DNA of 64,000 nt from Tetrastigma voinierianum (lineage: Eukaryota; Streptophyta; Magnoliopsida; Vitales; Vitaceae): NCBI GenBank assembly GCA_016808115.1, contig JAEQBH010002956.1, forward strand, positions 1 to 64,000, read 5' to 3'. A program made the position numbers and the translations under genes. Positions 1-12,024 of the stretch are shown in pieces; position 1 is the first letter of the stretch; each line of letters starts with the position of its first letter. Below the pieces are notes generated by a model. It was given only the letters and a program-made list of their open reading frames with translations, was not told the DNA's origin and did no database searches.

Positions 1-140
1 CTATTCGCATTGACTTTTGTTTCAGATAAGAACAAAATATTAGGAGAAAATTTTCTTGAAAGCTTTTTGACTTGATACATATATTAAGTTGTTAAATGCA
101 CATGTTTATGATAATTAGCCTCTAACCTATGGTCATTTAT
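1..140 (-). mobile_element. LINE 5' end (endonuclease start), block A copy
   Basis: Reading the minus strand, bases near 50 to 10 encode SPNILFLSETK, the characteristic N-terminal motif of the apurinic-like endonuclease domain of plant non-LTR retrotransposons (L1 clade). The same motif is found at the matching place in block B (about 46,930-46,980) and block C (about 60,780-60,840). The rest of this copy lies off the left window edge. The block A, B and C duplications therefore all begin inside, or carry, the same LINE insertion. Confidence 0.6.
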
Positions 141-629
141 TTATCTAACATCCACTATTTTCAATGATATGTCCACATTAAATTGTTTAAGAATAAGTTT
201 TTTTCTTTTAGCATCTATTATTCACTTTGTATTATAATGTTGTAGTATTATGTTCTCATAGAAACTTGAACTAGGTACCTTTTCTATGCTCTATCCAACC
301 TTTTAACCCACTGATTAGGTCTTATTGGCAGAATGTGTATTTAATGCATGTGTTATGATAATTAGCATCTTCTTTAAAGGCCGCATTTCATATCCCTGAT
401 TACGACTTTGGTTAAAAAGTTAAGCCATGATTAGTAACATGTGATTTCGGCTTAGCGATTTTTAAATGAAAAAAAAAAAACAGTTACTTTCCAACCGAGC
501 ATTCCTCTAAACTTGCATTTGCATTTTGCATTTGCTGTTGCTTGGACAGTAAATATCCTTAAGCCTCTTCACTTCATCTCTTTTTCTGTTTCCACTACAG
601 CTACCAAATTAAACAAAGAAAATGCATTA
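141..629. other. AT-rich non-coding flank of block A
   Basis: No reading frame of note. The stretch aligns by eye to about 47,060-47,530 and 60,900-61,365, so it is part of the duplicated block. It lies between the LINE relic and the MITE, on the 3' side of the minus-strand bZIP copy A. Confidence 0.6.
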
Positions 630-1088
630 GGGCAGGTTTAGTTATAGTTATTGAAAACTGTTTTTGTTTGAAAAACAAAGGAGAATAAGGAAAACACCAA
701 TAATTATGTTTGGTTCCCATTTTTTAATTCAATAACACGGATAACAAAGAAAATAATAGGGGTTTTATTTGTTTATAGTTTTTAAATTTGTCTTTTGTTT
801 TGAAAAAAGGGGGAACAAGGAACACAAAGACCACTTTTGGTCCTAGTTTTTTGTTACGAAAAATATGGAGAACACAAAATTACTTAATTCGAGAGAACAA
901 GAACAATTGTTAGGATTACCAAAATAGTGTTATTTGTGTTTTCAAAACGGGTCTCAAGAACATTTTTAAAATACATGAACAAACATGCCCTAAATTCAGA
1001 CAACAATAACATTTTTCAAGAGAACACCAAAATTGTGTTCTTCATGTGTTCTCAAGAACAGTTTCAAAAATAGGAACTAAACAACCCC
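630..1088. mobile_element. MITE with imperfect terminal inverted repeats, copy 1
   Basis: The ends are inverted copies: the left begins TTAGGGCAGGTTTAGTT, and the reverse complement of the right end begins TTAGGGGTTGTTTAGTT. The interior is AT-rich with repeated GAACAC and AAAACA words and no coding capacity. Four relatives lie at 19,628-20,032, 34,253-34,535, 47,536-48,002 and 61,366-61,795, each beside or inside a bZIP copy. The length and GGG..GTTT-type ends suit a non-autonomous DNA transposon of the hAT or PIF/Harbinger kind. The target duplication is not clear enough to choose. Confidence 0.6.
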
Positions 1089-1144
1089 TAAGATTTTGAT
1101 CAATAGGGTTTCTCTTTGGTAGAGAAAGGGGATTGAACTGCTAC

Positions 1145-1453
1145 CATCTTTTATCCCATTCTTCTCTTCCACGAAGCCAATTTTGGTTCAAGAAATTATT
1201 CTCCATTTTCAATAATGCAACCTGGTGTTCCTGAACTGCAACTTGAGGTGAAGCAAAGCTATTTCAGCCTGTTCATATAGAAAAGGTAGATCAATAAAGA
1301 GAGATTTTGTTGAGTGAAAAGCTAATATCACATATAGTGATATAGAGAGATCATTGTTACCTCTAAAGCTTTCACCTTTCTTTCCATTTCATCAATATAC
1401 TGAAACTTCTTCTGTCTAGATTTTTTGAGCAGAAAGTCGGTTTGAAAGGGATC
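1145..1453 (-). pseudogene. bZIP copy A: basic-region and zipper exons
   Basis: Two exons of a plant bZIP transcription factor are readable on the minus strand. The basic exon (1361-1453) encodes SNRLSAQKKSRQKKFQYIDE, keeping the N-x7-R DNA-contact signature apart from one extra base in an A-run, and ends at a GAG|GTAAC donor. The zipper exon (1145-1268) follows an AACAG|GCT acceptor, begins AEIALLHLKLQ with leucine heptads, and ends GATG|GTAGC; it also contains a frameshift. Families of this type bind ACGT or related elements as dimers in the nucleus. The two frameshifts suggest a pseudogene, although the same exons are repeated in blocks B, C and D and sequencing error could explain single-base defects. 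Confidence 0.7.
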
Positions 1454-1527
1454 AACAGAGCGAAAAAGAAAAAAAAAACTTGCAGGTCACTGGCTCATTG
1501 ATCGATCAGCACCATTGTGTACTTTCC

Positions 1528-1850
1528 TCACCATTTACTTGCCTGAAATGCCTCCACACATAAACCAATTATCACTACAAAAAAACAAAAACAACCTACA
1601 TACTCATTGGAGGATGCAACATTTTTGTATCTTGGGACGTATCCGGATTCTCCATCGCCTGTTTTCCTTTTCCACGGGTTCAATCTCATTCTGATCTTCC
1701 ATTTCATCTTGGAGTTGAATTTGGCTGATTTCCATGTCAAAATCAAACTCAAGTCCTCCATTCCCTCCATACTTCAGCAACACCTGCACAATCAAAACCC
1801 TTCTCAGTAGAAAGAAGATGAATTTGGGAGGAAGCCATGAAATCTAACTC
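1528..1850 (-). pseudogene. Conserved 5' block upstream of bZIP copy A
   Basis: A minus-strand stretch is conserved at 48,435-48,740 and 62,284-62,510. In one frame it starts with a methionine near 1837 (MASSQIHLLSTEKG) and continues through an acidic segment rich in Glu, Asp and Gln (DEMEDQNEIEPVEKENRR), with one frame change between them. The position, just below a TATA-like sequence and above the basic exon, suits the first exon of the same gene. I do not recognise the protein segment. Conservation in all three copies argues that it is transcribed or was coding. Confidence 0.4.
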
Positions 1851-1925
1851 AGAGCTGTTCTGGTTTACCACTTCATCTAGCCTCTATCCTTGTCAGTCTT
1901 ATTGCCGTGATGAACTCTCCCGTTA

Positions 1926-1944
1926 TATTATATATATATACACA
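1926..1944 (-). promoter_or_regulatory. TATA-like box for minus-strand copy A
   Basis: Run of alternating TA about 90 bases upstream of the putative start codon near 1837. It is preserved in block C (about 62,608-62,625) and, altered, in block B (about 48,835-48,852). The adjoining 1980-2160 segment is also conserved in the three blocks. Confidence 0.4.
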
Positions 1945-1949
1945 AGGAA

Positions 1950-3319
1950 ATATTTCATTATTTCCCCTTTACTCACCGGCGCGGCTATTGCCACCATCGT
2001 CCAGTCTAAACACACCCATAGGATTTTTAATAGTCATGAAATGCCAAATATACCCCTGCATAAAAGAAAGGTAAAACTGCTAATGTTTTTTTGCTTGGTT
2101 ATTTTGGTCATTACCTTTCAATCTCTGGATGTGATATGTGCTGGAATGGGCGGGATATTTTGTGCTTATTCTAGGAGATAATATCTGGGATAATTAAAAT
2201 CTTGTCAAAAGGAAAAATGGGTCAATAATTTTAAAAAAAAAAAGTAGGAAGAAGAATAAGAAGAATGTGTAATTTTTTTGACAACTAAACACTTTGTTAC
2301 AATGTAGTAAAGTGGGAATGAATCTCATACCATCAGAATCTCATACCCATCCCAAAATGTTTTGCCTTTTAAACATTAATCCTCTATCAATTAGATTAGA
2401 CATGTGAATAAAAAAGAATGTACATTAAAAAATATTTTCATGTGCAAATTTATGAGACATAGGTATATCTTTTTTTTTCTTAATCACTTATGTTAATAAT
2501 TCGTTCAGAAAGATAATCTAAAAATGACAATTTTTTTTCCTACATGATATGTATTTGCAAAGAAAAGTATTGTGTTACAAAATTTATGCAAAAAAATTCA
2601 TAAAATTTAAGATTAACAAAGTTGTTATGATTGAATTATATAAATTTGTTCGTCTTACAAAATAATATTCTAATTATAAAGATTTTATCAACATAAACTA
2701 TGTTTTTGTTCTATTCATATGGATGAAATTGTTTGTATATCCAGAATCAAAATGTTGAACTTATCAATGTCATATACTAAATTTATATTGGTATTTTAAA
2801 CTATTGAAATTAATCAATGCTATAATAATTTGATTGTTTATAATTGGCACTAAATTCATTTCATGAATTGAAAATCGATAAAAATTAATTATTTGTAGTC
2901 AATATTCTTTTTTGGAAAACAATAATGTCAAATTATTTTTGTATATATATAGTATTATTTTAATGTTATTATAAAATAAAATGACTAAATTTATTACATT
3001 TGTTAACGTCTTATAACTAAGATTCTAGATTATCAAGATTTGATAGTTCGAAACAACATATTTTCTTTTCATTTATATAAATGACATCATTTGTCTAAAC
3101 AATTTTGAGATTTTAAACTTATAAATATTGATCGAAACACTCTTTTGGACTAAGTTCATATTAGCATAGACTAAGATTTTTTTGGTCAATCGAACTGCAT
3201 TGCCTTTTCAGAGAAGTATTATGGCGACAAAAAAAATTTGATCCTTATTGGGAGCAATCGCCACCTCGATCTTCATATAAGCAAAACAAACAAACAAATT
3301 GAAGAATAAGCGAATTATA
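1950..3319. repeat. AT-rich flank shared by blocks A, B and C
   Basis: No gene. The stretch matches 48,890-50,166 and 62,650-64,000 nearly end to end with small insertions and deletions. Landmarks shared by all three include the short TATATATATAG run near 2942 and a GGGAGCAATCGCC-like box near 3250. It is the upstream intergenic region of the duplicated bZIP copies. Confidence 0.75.
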
Positions 3320-4101
3320 TGTAATGTTTGTTGATCACAGTGAATTTAGGAAGTTGTAAGACAAATTAGATAATTACTTGCTTGAGCTCTCACTTCTCCC
3401 TCAATTTCCATAGCATCTTGGCGCCCGAAGGCCAGGCTCTATGAAGAACTCCCTCTCTTAATGACATTCTACATACATATATGATGGGTTTAAAAATAGA
3501 GGCGCGAGGCCCCTCACCAAGCCAAGAGAAAAGGTAAGCTCATTTAGAAGCTGCTGGGCCCTTGGCATCGGCCCAGCAGGGAGCCCGAGTTCATTAGCCC
3601 CCAAAGGCAATGCGCCAGACCAAACTGAGAAAAGCCCATATTACGTAAATCAGACCAGTCATCATTAAGAAGTAGGATAATTCCCGATAACTGCTTATCC
3701 CATAAATCAAACCAAATCATCTCACCAATAGGGAAGTAGGATAATTCTCAATAAGCGCCTAATTATCCCTTAATGTCGATAGCGATTAGGGCGAGAAAAT
3801 CCCCATCGATGAGAGAGAATCCTTACCACCATCAAATGCTATAAATGCCCGAAGCCACCCGAAATACGTAGAAAGGTACGCAAAAACATTCGCCCTCTAA
3901 GCGGTTGATCTTTTCTCTCGGGGAAGGCCGGCTTAGGCATCGGGCGGCTGAGGCAGGCCCCATCGATCCTCTTTCTTTCTTGTTTTGCGAGGGTCAACGT
4001 TGAGCTAAGCGGGTCAGCTAGCGCGGATCCAGCTGACGATCCTAGCTCCGGCCCAGCGTTATCAACATGCTCTAGCCCAATTCCGATTGAAAAAGGCATC
4101 A
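3320..4101 (+). repeat. Candidate 5' LTR of the Tat element, block A
   Basis: Starts TGTAATG directly after the flank that ends GAATTATAT and finishes GGCATCA, so it has the TG...CA ends of an LTR. It contains a TATA-like CTATAAATG near 3838. The sequence after its end (about 4102-4125) looks like a decayed primer-binding site. The block B counterpart is 50,167-50,933. No second LTR is seen, so the boundaries rest on ends and homology only. Confidence 0.55.
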
Positions 4102-4525
4102 TCGGTTGTCGATGCAGTAGGAGCAACGGTTAGCTACAAATAAAGCTAATCTCTCGATGGCGATGGTATCGGCGCTTCGAATACAAGCGGGAGCAATGCG
4201 ATCCTCAAGGATGCAGGACCAGCCAGGCGACGTGGACAGCCGACCTCCCGGCGGCGCGTTAGAGACGATGCAAGCCAACACGGAAGAAGTGGAGCCTCCG
4301 TCTCACCCGACCAGATGGGAAGTTAGAACAACTCACGGGTAGATGCGGCGCGTGGGAAGCGCGACAAACCGGGAGGCCATAACACCACCCCGCTTAGGAA
4401 GGCGGCCACACCTGCGACCCTCCTCGAGATGTTGAAACAAGCGAGGAATCCAGCCGAGACCGGGGCACGGACCACACCCTAACCCTAGAGAGGGCGCCGC
4501 GAAGCCACGCTCGGGGCGTCGAAGC

Positions 4526-5537
4526 TTGATGAACCAGCCTCCTCGGCCCAAGGAATGGGAGAGCGGTCATGGGAGTGGGGTTGAGCCTCAACGGGCTGGC
4601 CACATAAAGGAAGTTGTAAAGGGTCGAGCTCCTGATTCTATGGACACCCTGGCGCAGCAAACTGAGTCCCCGTTCACAGTCGAGGTGCTCCACTTCCCCC
4701 TTCCAGCAAAGTTCAGAATGCCGCAAATAGAAGCGTTTGATGGTGCGAAGGATCCCGTCGATCATCTTAACACCTATAAGAATCAAATGGAGCTACATGG
4801 GTATCAAGACCCTGTATGGTCGCGAGACGCCGCTATCACGCTAAAGGCCGGAACATTGGCGGTTTAATAGGTTCCACATCGTGATTTCCTCGTTCAGGCT
4901 CTCCATCGCGTTAAGTCTCCCTTCATTGGAGCTAGAACATCTGAAGCGAGTTATCACCTATTGACCATAGCGAGCTCGCGGGGCTTGAGGTCTTATGTCG
5001 GAGGTTCAATGATGTTGAAGGTAGATATATCGGATGAAGTTAGCTATCACCGTATTCATGTTGGGTTAGGGTCTGCGATCAAAAAATTTGATGTTTTTCA
5101 TCTCCAAGAATCCATAGGCAAGCATGGCTGAGGTGCTCGCTAAAGCGGAAAAGTACATAAACAGCGAAAAAGCCCTCATATCCAAGAAAGAAAGCTCTTC
5201 AACCCACAAAGAAAAAAGCAGGACTGACAAACAACAGGGACGAAGCCCTAAGAGACAAAGAAACGGGGAGAGATCCCCAAAGAAGGCAGGCGTCACAGAG
5301 AGCGAGGCGTCGAGACAACACAGGACCACCTCGGCCCAAGGCTGCGACAAACGGTATTCACCTCATTGGTTCACCCTTGTGACCCGCAGTGCTCAGCGAG
5401 GTCTTCTGCGAGGTGCAACATGAAAAGTTTCTGAGATGGTTGTCCCAAATAAGATCAGACCCCACCAAAAGAGATAACACGAGGTATTGTGAGTTCCATA
5501 GGGACAATGGGCACTGAACGGATGATTGGATACAACC
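4526..5537 (+). pseudogene. gag relic of Tat element, block A
   Basis: The frame from 4526 encodes a gag core with FRMPQIEAFDGAKDPVDHLN, the typical plant Tat capsid motif (proline, then DG..DP..HL). A frameshift follows near 4867. A lysine/serine-rich linker is readable at 5124-5350. The end of gag encodes a CEFHRD.GH...D zinc-knuckle-like motif near 5490-5525, with a stop between its halves. The gag coding sequence is cut at 5537 by a MITE and resumes after 6289. Confidence 0.75.
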
Positions 5538-6279
5538 AAGGAACAAAATATCGGTAATTACGGATATATCGGTACTTGGATTTTACGGATATATCAGAAA
5601 TATCGGTAAATATCGGTGGATATTTTGACAAAAATATCGGTAAAGCGAAAATTAATAAAAATACTTTGAAATTCATGGAAATACTTTGTTGAACTTTATA
5701 AAAGACATAAATAAGCAAATATACACTTATTGAAAATAATATTCATTATAATTGCTCGAGAAATTACATTACAATAGTAATTTAAAACCAAAATGAAAGG
5801 CCAGATGTGGCTCCATTTACATTATTTATTTGATGAAGGGATCCCATCTTGATGAAGATAATATTCATAATAAGATATTCAAAATATTGAGATAAATCAC
5901 AAAAAAAAAAATAATTTGAGAGTTAAATGGAGCTTGGATGTGTATGGATGAGTTTGTAAAGAGATTGTGTGATTTTATGGGTATTTATAAAAAATTTTGG
6001 AGTCAAAATAGTGATTACCGATATTTACCGATATTTTACCGATATTTACCGATATTTTACCGATATTTTTTCAGAAATTCCTGCACAAGTCGCGTGCTCC
6101 ACAGTCGCGATTTTTCGGTGGAAAAATCGGGTTTTTTTCGATTTTTCGGTGAAAAATCGGCGATTTATCTTGATTTTCCCGATTTTCCTGCGATCGATTT
6201 TCCTCTGCTTTTTCTTCTCGGTGCCGGCCGAAAACCAATTTTTCGGTGATATATCGACCGAAAAAAACGATTTGTTCCG
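5538..6279. mobile_element. MULE-like MITE inside gag, block A
   Basis: The interior ends are packed with repeated ATATCGGTAA and its complement TTACCGATAT, a subterminal array in opposite orientations, with ends GGAACAAA and TTTGTTCC. The target GATACAACC precedes it (5529-5537), and gag resumes with a related GATACC... sequence. In block B the right-hand copy reads GATACAACT, supporting a 9-bp target duplication as in Mutator-type elements. No transposase is present. Reading frames in this stretch are by-products of the repeats. Confidence 0.65.
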
Positions 6280-6599
6280 GATACCTTTCGAAAGGAAATA
6301 TAATATTTAGATTGGCCTTGATTATCTCCGCCGCTTCATAGCCTCTGAAGGTCAAAGTCAGGCGCAGCCACCACCACCTCAGCAGACGACAACTCAGCAC
6401 CAACAACCCTTAGGGGAAATCCACGTGATCTTGGGAGGATTTGCGGGGAGGTGGGGGAATCGACTCTTAGGAAGGCTCACTGCGTATGTCGGGTCGGGAG
6501 AGATGTGGAAGTACAAGCGATTGTCCTAAAGCTACTTCGACTCAACACAACTATAACGTTCTCGGACTCAGGCACGGAGGGATGCCAACACCCCACAGC

Positions 6600-7258
6600 G
6601 ATCAGCGGTAATAAGAGCGGTTGGCTAACAACAATCCCGCAGGGTCCTTGTCGGCCAATGGGATTCGGCCAGGCATCATCTTCGCGTAGGCTTTTGACAG
6701 GATGGGCATCGGAAGGGAGAAGCTGGAACCAGTCAGCACCCACCTGCGAGGATTCTCTGGAGAGAAAGTGCTACCTTTGGGGTCAATACAGCTAGTGCTC
6801 ACTTTGGGAGACCCCCGTGCCAAGCAACAACGACCAGTGGGGGTTTCTCATAGTAGATGCCCCATGCAGCATAACATGTTATTGGTGGGACCTCTCTCAG
6901 CATATAAGGCCATCCCTTCTCTTACCACATGATGATCAAGTTTCCTACCACAGGTGGAGTAGGAATGGTTCTAGGAGACCAGTGCGTGGCCAGGGAGTGC
7001 TACTCGGCATCCATAAAGCAAAAAGCGGTTGACAACATATACGTGGACGAGCTCGACATGCGTGACGAGGTAAATACCCTACCTGAGCCCTCGGAAGAGT
7101 TGGATCCTGTACAGTTGGACGATAACCCTGAACACCTCGCCTACATCGGCTCCAAGCTTGCGGAAGACCTCAGAAGCCTCCTTACCCACTTCTTGAAACA
7201 TAATAAGGATGTCTTCGCGTGGAAGCAGGGGGATATGGGGAGGATTGATCCCACTTGA
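6600..7258 (+). pseudogene. Protease region and linker of Tat element, block A
   Basis: The aspartic protease core is recognisable near 6640-6690 but frame-broken around its active-site DNG. Downstream, GIGREKLEPVSTHLRGFSGE and further protease-domain sequence is readable, then an intact stretch at 6929-7258 ending DVFAWKQGDMGRIDPT, the usual lead-in to the reverse transcriptase. The block B equivalent is 53,395-54,000. The gene belongs to the retrotransposon polyprotein. Confidence 0.65.
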
Positions 7259-7299
7259 TAATCACTCCGCAGAGACTAAGCGTTAGTCCATCGCTGGCA

Positions 7300-8130
7300 G
7301 TCAAAGAAAAAGAAGGAGTTTCGCTTAGAAAGGCAGCGATCAATGAGGAATTCGGAGAAAAAATCCTCCCGGGCGAGGCGTCGAGAGAGGTGGGTACGGA
7401 TGGTTAGCGACTTTATCGTGCTCGTAAAGCGAACGGAAAATGGCGACTCTGCATCGACTTCACTGACGTCAACCGAGCATGCCCAAAAGTTAGTTTCCCT
7501 CTGCCACGGATCAACCTCATAGTAGATGCCACAACCGTCCATGAACTCCTCAGTTTCATGGATGCTTTCTTCCAGTACACAACTAGATCGGCATGGATCA
7601 GGCGACGAAAATACCTCGTGCGTCACGAGGCGAAGGGACCTATTGCTATCGAGTAATGCCCTTTGGGCCTAAAAAAGCGCATGAATACACACGGAGGTTG
7701 GTGAGCGAGGATGTTCTAGAAAGCGAATATGGGCATCCATGGAGGTATATATAGATGACATGTTGGTGTGGGAAATTAATCACGACCGAAATCGCATAGC
7801 TCATTTGTCGAAGCATTCGGATCACGAGAGAGTACAACATGAGTTGAATCCAGCTAAATGCGCTTTTTGGAGTCTCGGTAGTAAATTGTAGGTTTATAGT
7901 CGACAACCGAGGAATTAGAGGCAAATCCAAACAAGATAAAGGCTGTGATCGACATCTTTGCCACCTTTAAACATAAAAAGAAGTCAATGTCTAGCGGAAG
8001 AATAGCCGCGTTAAATGGAATTTGTGTCAAGGCCAGCGGTAAATGTCAGCCCTTCTTCCGGGTTCACAAAGAAATCTTTTCAATAGGATACACATTGCGA
8101 AAGAGCGTTCTCGGCCAACGAAAACTTACT
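7300..8130 (+). pseudogene. Reverse transcriptase relic, Tat element, block A
   Basis: Gypsy RT motifs are visible: NGKWRLCIDFTDVNRACPK near 7435-7490, LPRINLIVDATTVHELLSFM near 7500-7560, and a decayed YxDD region near 7745-7765 encoding a YIDDMLV-like string. The thumb/connection piece (SSGRIAALNGICVKASGKC) is at 7990-8050. Several stops and frame changes interrupt it. Block B carries the same segments at 54,120-54,790. Confidence 0.75.
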
Positions 8131-8322
8131 TGAGCTCTCCCATTCTGGTAGCCCCTCGAGAACTCCTTACTTTGTACTGTGGGTTTGATTTCTCGACCCG
8201 GCGCCGTCCTTATCGGAGACAAAGGCCCAGGAGTGCGACATCAGTCTACTATTACAGCTGAGCTCTGAGAGGAGCGAGAGAGAGGTATCCAAGGATGGAG
8301 AAACTAATCACGGTGTTAATGC

Positions 8323-8706
8323 TTGACACAGCTCAGCCCTTACTTCCAAGCTCATACCATTGAAGTCCCAACAGAATACCCAATGAAGCAAGTGCTACAC
8401 AAACCAGAGACCTCGGGAAGATTGATGAAGTGGGCCATAGAGTTGAGCGAGTTCGACATCAGATATAAACCAAAAACTGCAATAAAAGGGCAGGTCTTGG
8501 CAGATTTCTTCATGGAGTTCACCCCGGCAGAGCTTGTCGAGGATACGCGAGCGACGCCCGACCTCCCCAGTTGGAAGCTGTTCGTAGACGGGGCCACCAA
8601 TGCTCAAGGGAGCGGTGCCGGGCTAATTTTGACCTCCCCAGAAGGAATAGATATCGAGTATGCACTTTCGGTTGGGTTCGAGCCTCGACAACGAAGCCGA
8701 GTATGA
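8323..8706 (+). pseudogene. RNase H relic, Tat element, block A
   Basis: One of the longest clean frames in the window (127 codons). It covers the end of the first RNase H segment (GRLMKWAIELSEFDIRYKP, then KGQVLADFF) and the start of the second, archaeal-type RNase H (LFVDGATNAQGSGAGLIL) that marks the Tat lineage. The DG pair in FVDGA is the first catalytic aspartate region. The rest of the domain continues in other frames to about 9170. Matching sequence lies at 55,080-55,450. Confidence 0.8.
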
Positions 8707-9189
8707 GGCGTCATCATTTGGACTCAACATCGCCCATTCGATGGAGGTTGACCCCGACGGTATCACGTGACTCTAGTTGGTAGTAAAGAAATAGAAGACA
8801 CCTACGAGGCCAAGGTGAAAAAATGATCCCATACCTCGAAGATGCGGGAGTGCGAGGAAGTTTGTGCTGGATTCGGGTCGGACACATACCCCGGAGCGGA
8901 GAATTCACAGGCGGATGTGGCCCAGAGCAGCCTCCCAAGAAGATCTCAGCCAGGACTAACGCTGTCGAGCACCCACGAGGCCCTCTATGGTCTCTATGAC
9001 GAGGAAGTCTCCCCTTTCATGTCCGAGCTGAGCTGGATGGACCCCATTTGGGACTATTTAATAGAAGGACTGCTACCCAACGACCCGAAGGAGGCTTCTA
9101 AGCTTAGGACGAGGTCGGCCAGGTTTACTTTTCATCGGGAAGCCTTTCTGGCGAGGTTTCACACCCATCCTTAAGTGCATCGCGGGGAA

Positions 9190-10310
9190 AGACGCTGACT
9201 ACGTACAAGGAAGTACATGAAGGTGTATGTGGAAATCACATCGAACACGGGCGTTGGCGGGGAAAATCCTTAAGAGACGGGGATACTCTTGGCCTACAAT
9301 GCTCGGAGGCAGCGACAGAACTAGTCGAAATGCAAAATTTTTCGGGAGCATGCCAAAATCTCACCTCCCGTCAGGAGCCATTGACGTCGATCCGCGAGCC
9401 CTGGCCGCTCAGCAGTAGGGGTTGGACATATTGGGACCTCTGCCCATTGGAATGAGCCAGAGCAAATTTATCATCGTAGCAATGGATTATTTCACCAAAT
9501 GGGCCGAAGCAGAACCTTTGGCTACTATCACAGAACAAAAGATACGCAACTTTGTTTGGTGTTCCATAATTTGCAGGTTTGGTAATCCAGAGAATGCGGT
9601 GTCGAGACAATGGGAAAACAATTCGATAACCTTAAGTTCAGGGATTTTTGTGTCGAGCTCGGGATCGAACTACCACTCATCGGCTCATCCGCAATCCTAT
9701 TGGGCAAGCGAAGTCACCATCGGGAACCATAAGCGGCGTGAAGACCAAATTAGAAGATCTTAAAGGCAAATGGGTAGAATACCTCCCCGAGGTGTTATGG
9801 GCATACAGAACTACGCACAAGTCTGCAACTCAGGAAACCCCATTCGCTCTAGCTTTTGGCAACGTGGTGGTGGCCCCAGTCGAGATCGGATTAAAGTCCA
9901 CTAAGGATCGTTAAGCTGACGTGGAACTTAACGAAGAGGCCCTCCTTCAACCTGGACCTCCCCAGATGAAAAGTGATCGGGTCCTAAAGCGTGCGAGAAG
10001 ACTACCAAGGAAGACGGTAAGGTGCTACGACCAAGAAGTCAAACCCGGGATTCTGAGCTGCAGACCTAGTCTTAAAAAAAGCTCCACTGCGAGAAAAATC
10101 GACACATGGAAAGTGGGGCCCAAGCGGGAAGGCCTCTATGTCATCTCGCGTCATCGGCAGGGTGTCTACGTTTCCCACGACGGAAGAAGGAAAAGTTCTA
10201 CTCATTCTTGGGCAGAGCACCTTAAGCGTTTTATCGATGAACCTCGGATTGTAATCTTTAATAAAGTATCATGGAAACTCAGGATGACCCGGTCGTGTGT
10301 TTGTTGATTA
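9190..10310 (+). pseudogene. Integrase relic, Tat element, block A
   Basis: Integrase core motifs are readable: DILGPLPIGMSQSKFIIVAM, with the first catalytic Asp, at 9422-9485, then DYFTKWAEAEPLATITEQK. The later part encodes WVEYLPEVLWAYRTTHKSAT at 9770-9830 with the conserved LWAYRTT motif. A C-terminal tail rich in Arg and Lys runs to about 10,300. Frame changes separate the pieces. The block B counterpart is 55,960-57,030. Confidence 0.75.
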
Positions 10311-10350
10311 CTTTGTTTAATATCCTCGTAAATAAAAAAAGCGGGGCACC

Positions 10351-12020
10351 TCATATTTAGGCCGAATTTCAAGACATTTTGTTCTGGTTATAAGATATGA
10401 TTAAAAATTTTTACTAAACAGCTTATTAGAGATGATTGGGGGTGGAATCAACTTTAACTATATAGACATGATAGAGTGATATAAAAAATGACCACACGTA
10501 TATAGAATAAGAGACCAAATTTATAAAAAAAAAAAGACAAAAGAGTTACCTTAGGTTCTAAAAGTTTATTTCACAGTGATTTTATTTTATTTTTTAAAGG
10601 AATTTCAAGTGATTGATTTAGTTTATACCCACATAATTGCATATGAAATAGTAAAAATATTTATTTTATTTCATCCCATACCTATAAAATATTTAAAAAA
10701 ATCCATTTATGATAAAATAAAGCACTTGCATTAGGATTTTAATTAATAATAAAATTAACAAATTTTAATAACCATAGTAAATCCTAAGATATCTCGTAAT
10801 CTTTAATATTCCTTAAATTCAAAATTTAAATAAAATTTATGATAAAATGATTTTTAATAAATCAAGTGAATCACGTAAAATTTACATTTATAGTTTAATA
10901 AGTAATGAGAGTCATTAACTATTTAAAATAATAAATATATTATTTTCTTGAATTTTTCAAGACAATGAACTGTTTTTCCGTAAATATGGAGAGAAGGATA
11001 AAATAGAGAATTTTGATATATATTTTTTGAAAACAATCACTTTTAATACAGCATGTAGTAAAGTAAACTATCATTTAATTTTGATATTTTTAATATGTTT
11101 ACTTACATTAAAATAATTTGTTCTCTTAACTTTTTCATACTAGCCTATTTCTTTCTTCGATGATTTTTTTTGTCATTTTGAAATCGTCTCTTTACATCTC
11201 TTTTCATCACACTCTTTTAATAAAGTGGTCATTCCACATAGATATAGGTTGTTATTTGTTTTTTCGTGATTTAGTTGTTACCTTGGTGGGTGTGCGATTG
11301 TAGTTGTCTTCATGCGTGTGCGATTATAAGTCATCTTAGGACCGGTGGTGGTTGTGTCATTTAGTACAATGTTTTGGTTCCGTCATCGTGGTGCATCAAT
11401 TTATTTGTGTTTAAAAATGATTTAGGCAGTAAAATATTATGATCAAAGACAATAAATCAAATCAATGATAAATGATATGTTGCAATCTTTGTGAATTGTG
11501 CAACAATGATGATAAGAATCGAGGAAAGAAAAGCAAAATAACACAATACCACCCAGTTTTACGTGGTTTTGGCATTATGTTTACATCCACGGGAATGATG
11601 GCTCAAATTTTACTATCAACGAAGCTAGGGTTAAATAGGAAGAGGGTGTTTATAATAATAACACTGAATATAATCAAATTACAAAAATACTATACCTGAA
11701 CATCTGTCTGAAGTATTGCGGGAAGCCGCCCGCATCCCCAACCTAAAGTGAAAATAAGCCACATGTCATAACATGCAAAACTAAAGTCATGGGTGTAGTC
11801 CAATCACAATGATAATATTAATAGACTTAACTATCAAATGTATAGGATCTGAGTCAATTCTTAATAGACTTAACTATCAAATGTATAGGATCTGAGTCAA
11901 TTCATTATACTATTAACTTGGATACTGTTTCATCCTTTATGTTTTTTTAATGATTTTGATTCTATATTTATATACATGTATTACTAATTTGAATCAATAA
12001 AATTATATATAAAAATTATA
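10351..12020. other. AT-rich spacer with decayed repeat remnants
   Basis: No gene is supported. Two items stand out. Around 11,440-11,760 a GC-richer island contains ACGTGGTTTTGGC and ACATCCACGGG words that resemble the LTRs of plant copia-type elements, without recognisable ends. At 11,819-11,903 a 42-43 bp unit is repeated in tandem. The rest is AT-rich and unannotatable by eye. Confidence 0.5.
11819..11903. repeat. Two-copy tandem repeat, 43-bp period
   Basis: The unit TAATAGACTTAACTATCAAA... occurs at 11,819-11,860 and again at 11,862-11,903, and the two are essentially identical. It is a recent local duplication or an assembly stutter. Confidence 0.85.
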
Positions 12021-12024
12021 GAAG

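Larger units (their letters stand above)
3320..10350 (+). mobile_element. Ty3/gypsy Tat-lineage retrotransposon, degenerate, block A
   Basis: The order 5' LTR, gag, protease, reverse transcriptase, RNase H, integrase is the gypsy order. The gag and RNase H sequences are of the plant Tat (Retand-like) type. No 3' LTR is recognisable after the integrase, so the copy is 3'-truncated or its end is too decayed. All domains carry stops and frameshifts, so it cannot encode working proteins. A second copy with the same neighbours lies at 50,167-57,035. Confidence 0.8.

Noticed and set aside
1837..2181. 114-codon plus-strand frame
   Set aside because: It covers the start and promoter region of the minus-strand bZIP copy A and is not kept open in block B or C.
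5938..6406. Several overlapping open frames of 100 or more codons on both strands
   Set aside because: They come from the TTACCGATAT and TTTTCGGTG repeats of the MITE, which lack stops in some frames, and have no protein similarity between block A and block B.
9947..10220. Minus-strand frames inside the integrase region
   Set aside because: They are shadows of the plus-strand integrase C-terminus.
3320..10350. Endogenous pararetrovirus (caulimovirid) instead of retrotransposon
   Set aside because: Integrase and an LTR are present and the gag and RNase H are of the Tat type; no movement protein region is seen.
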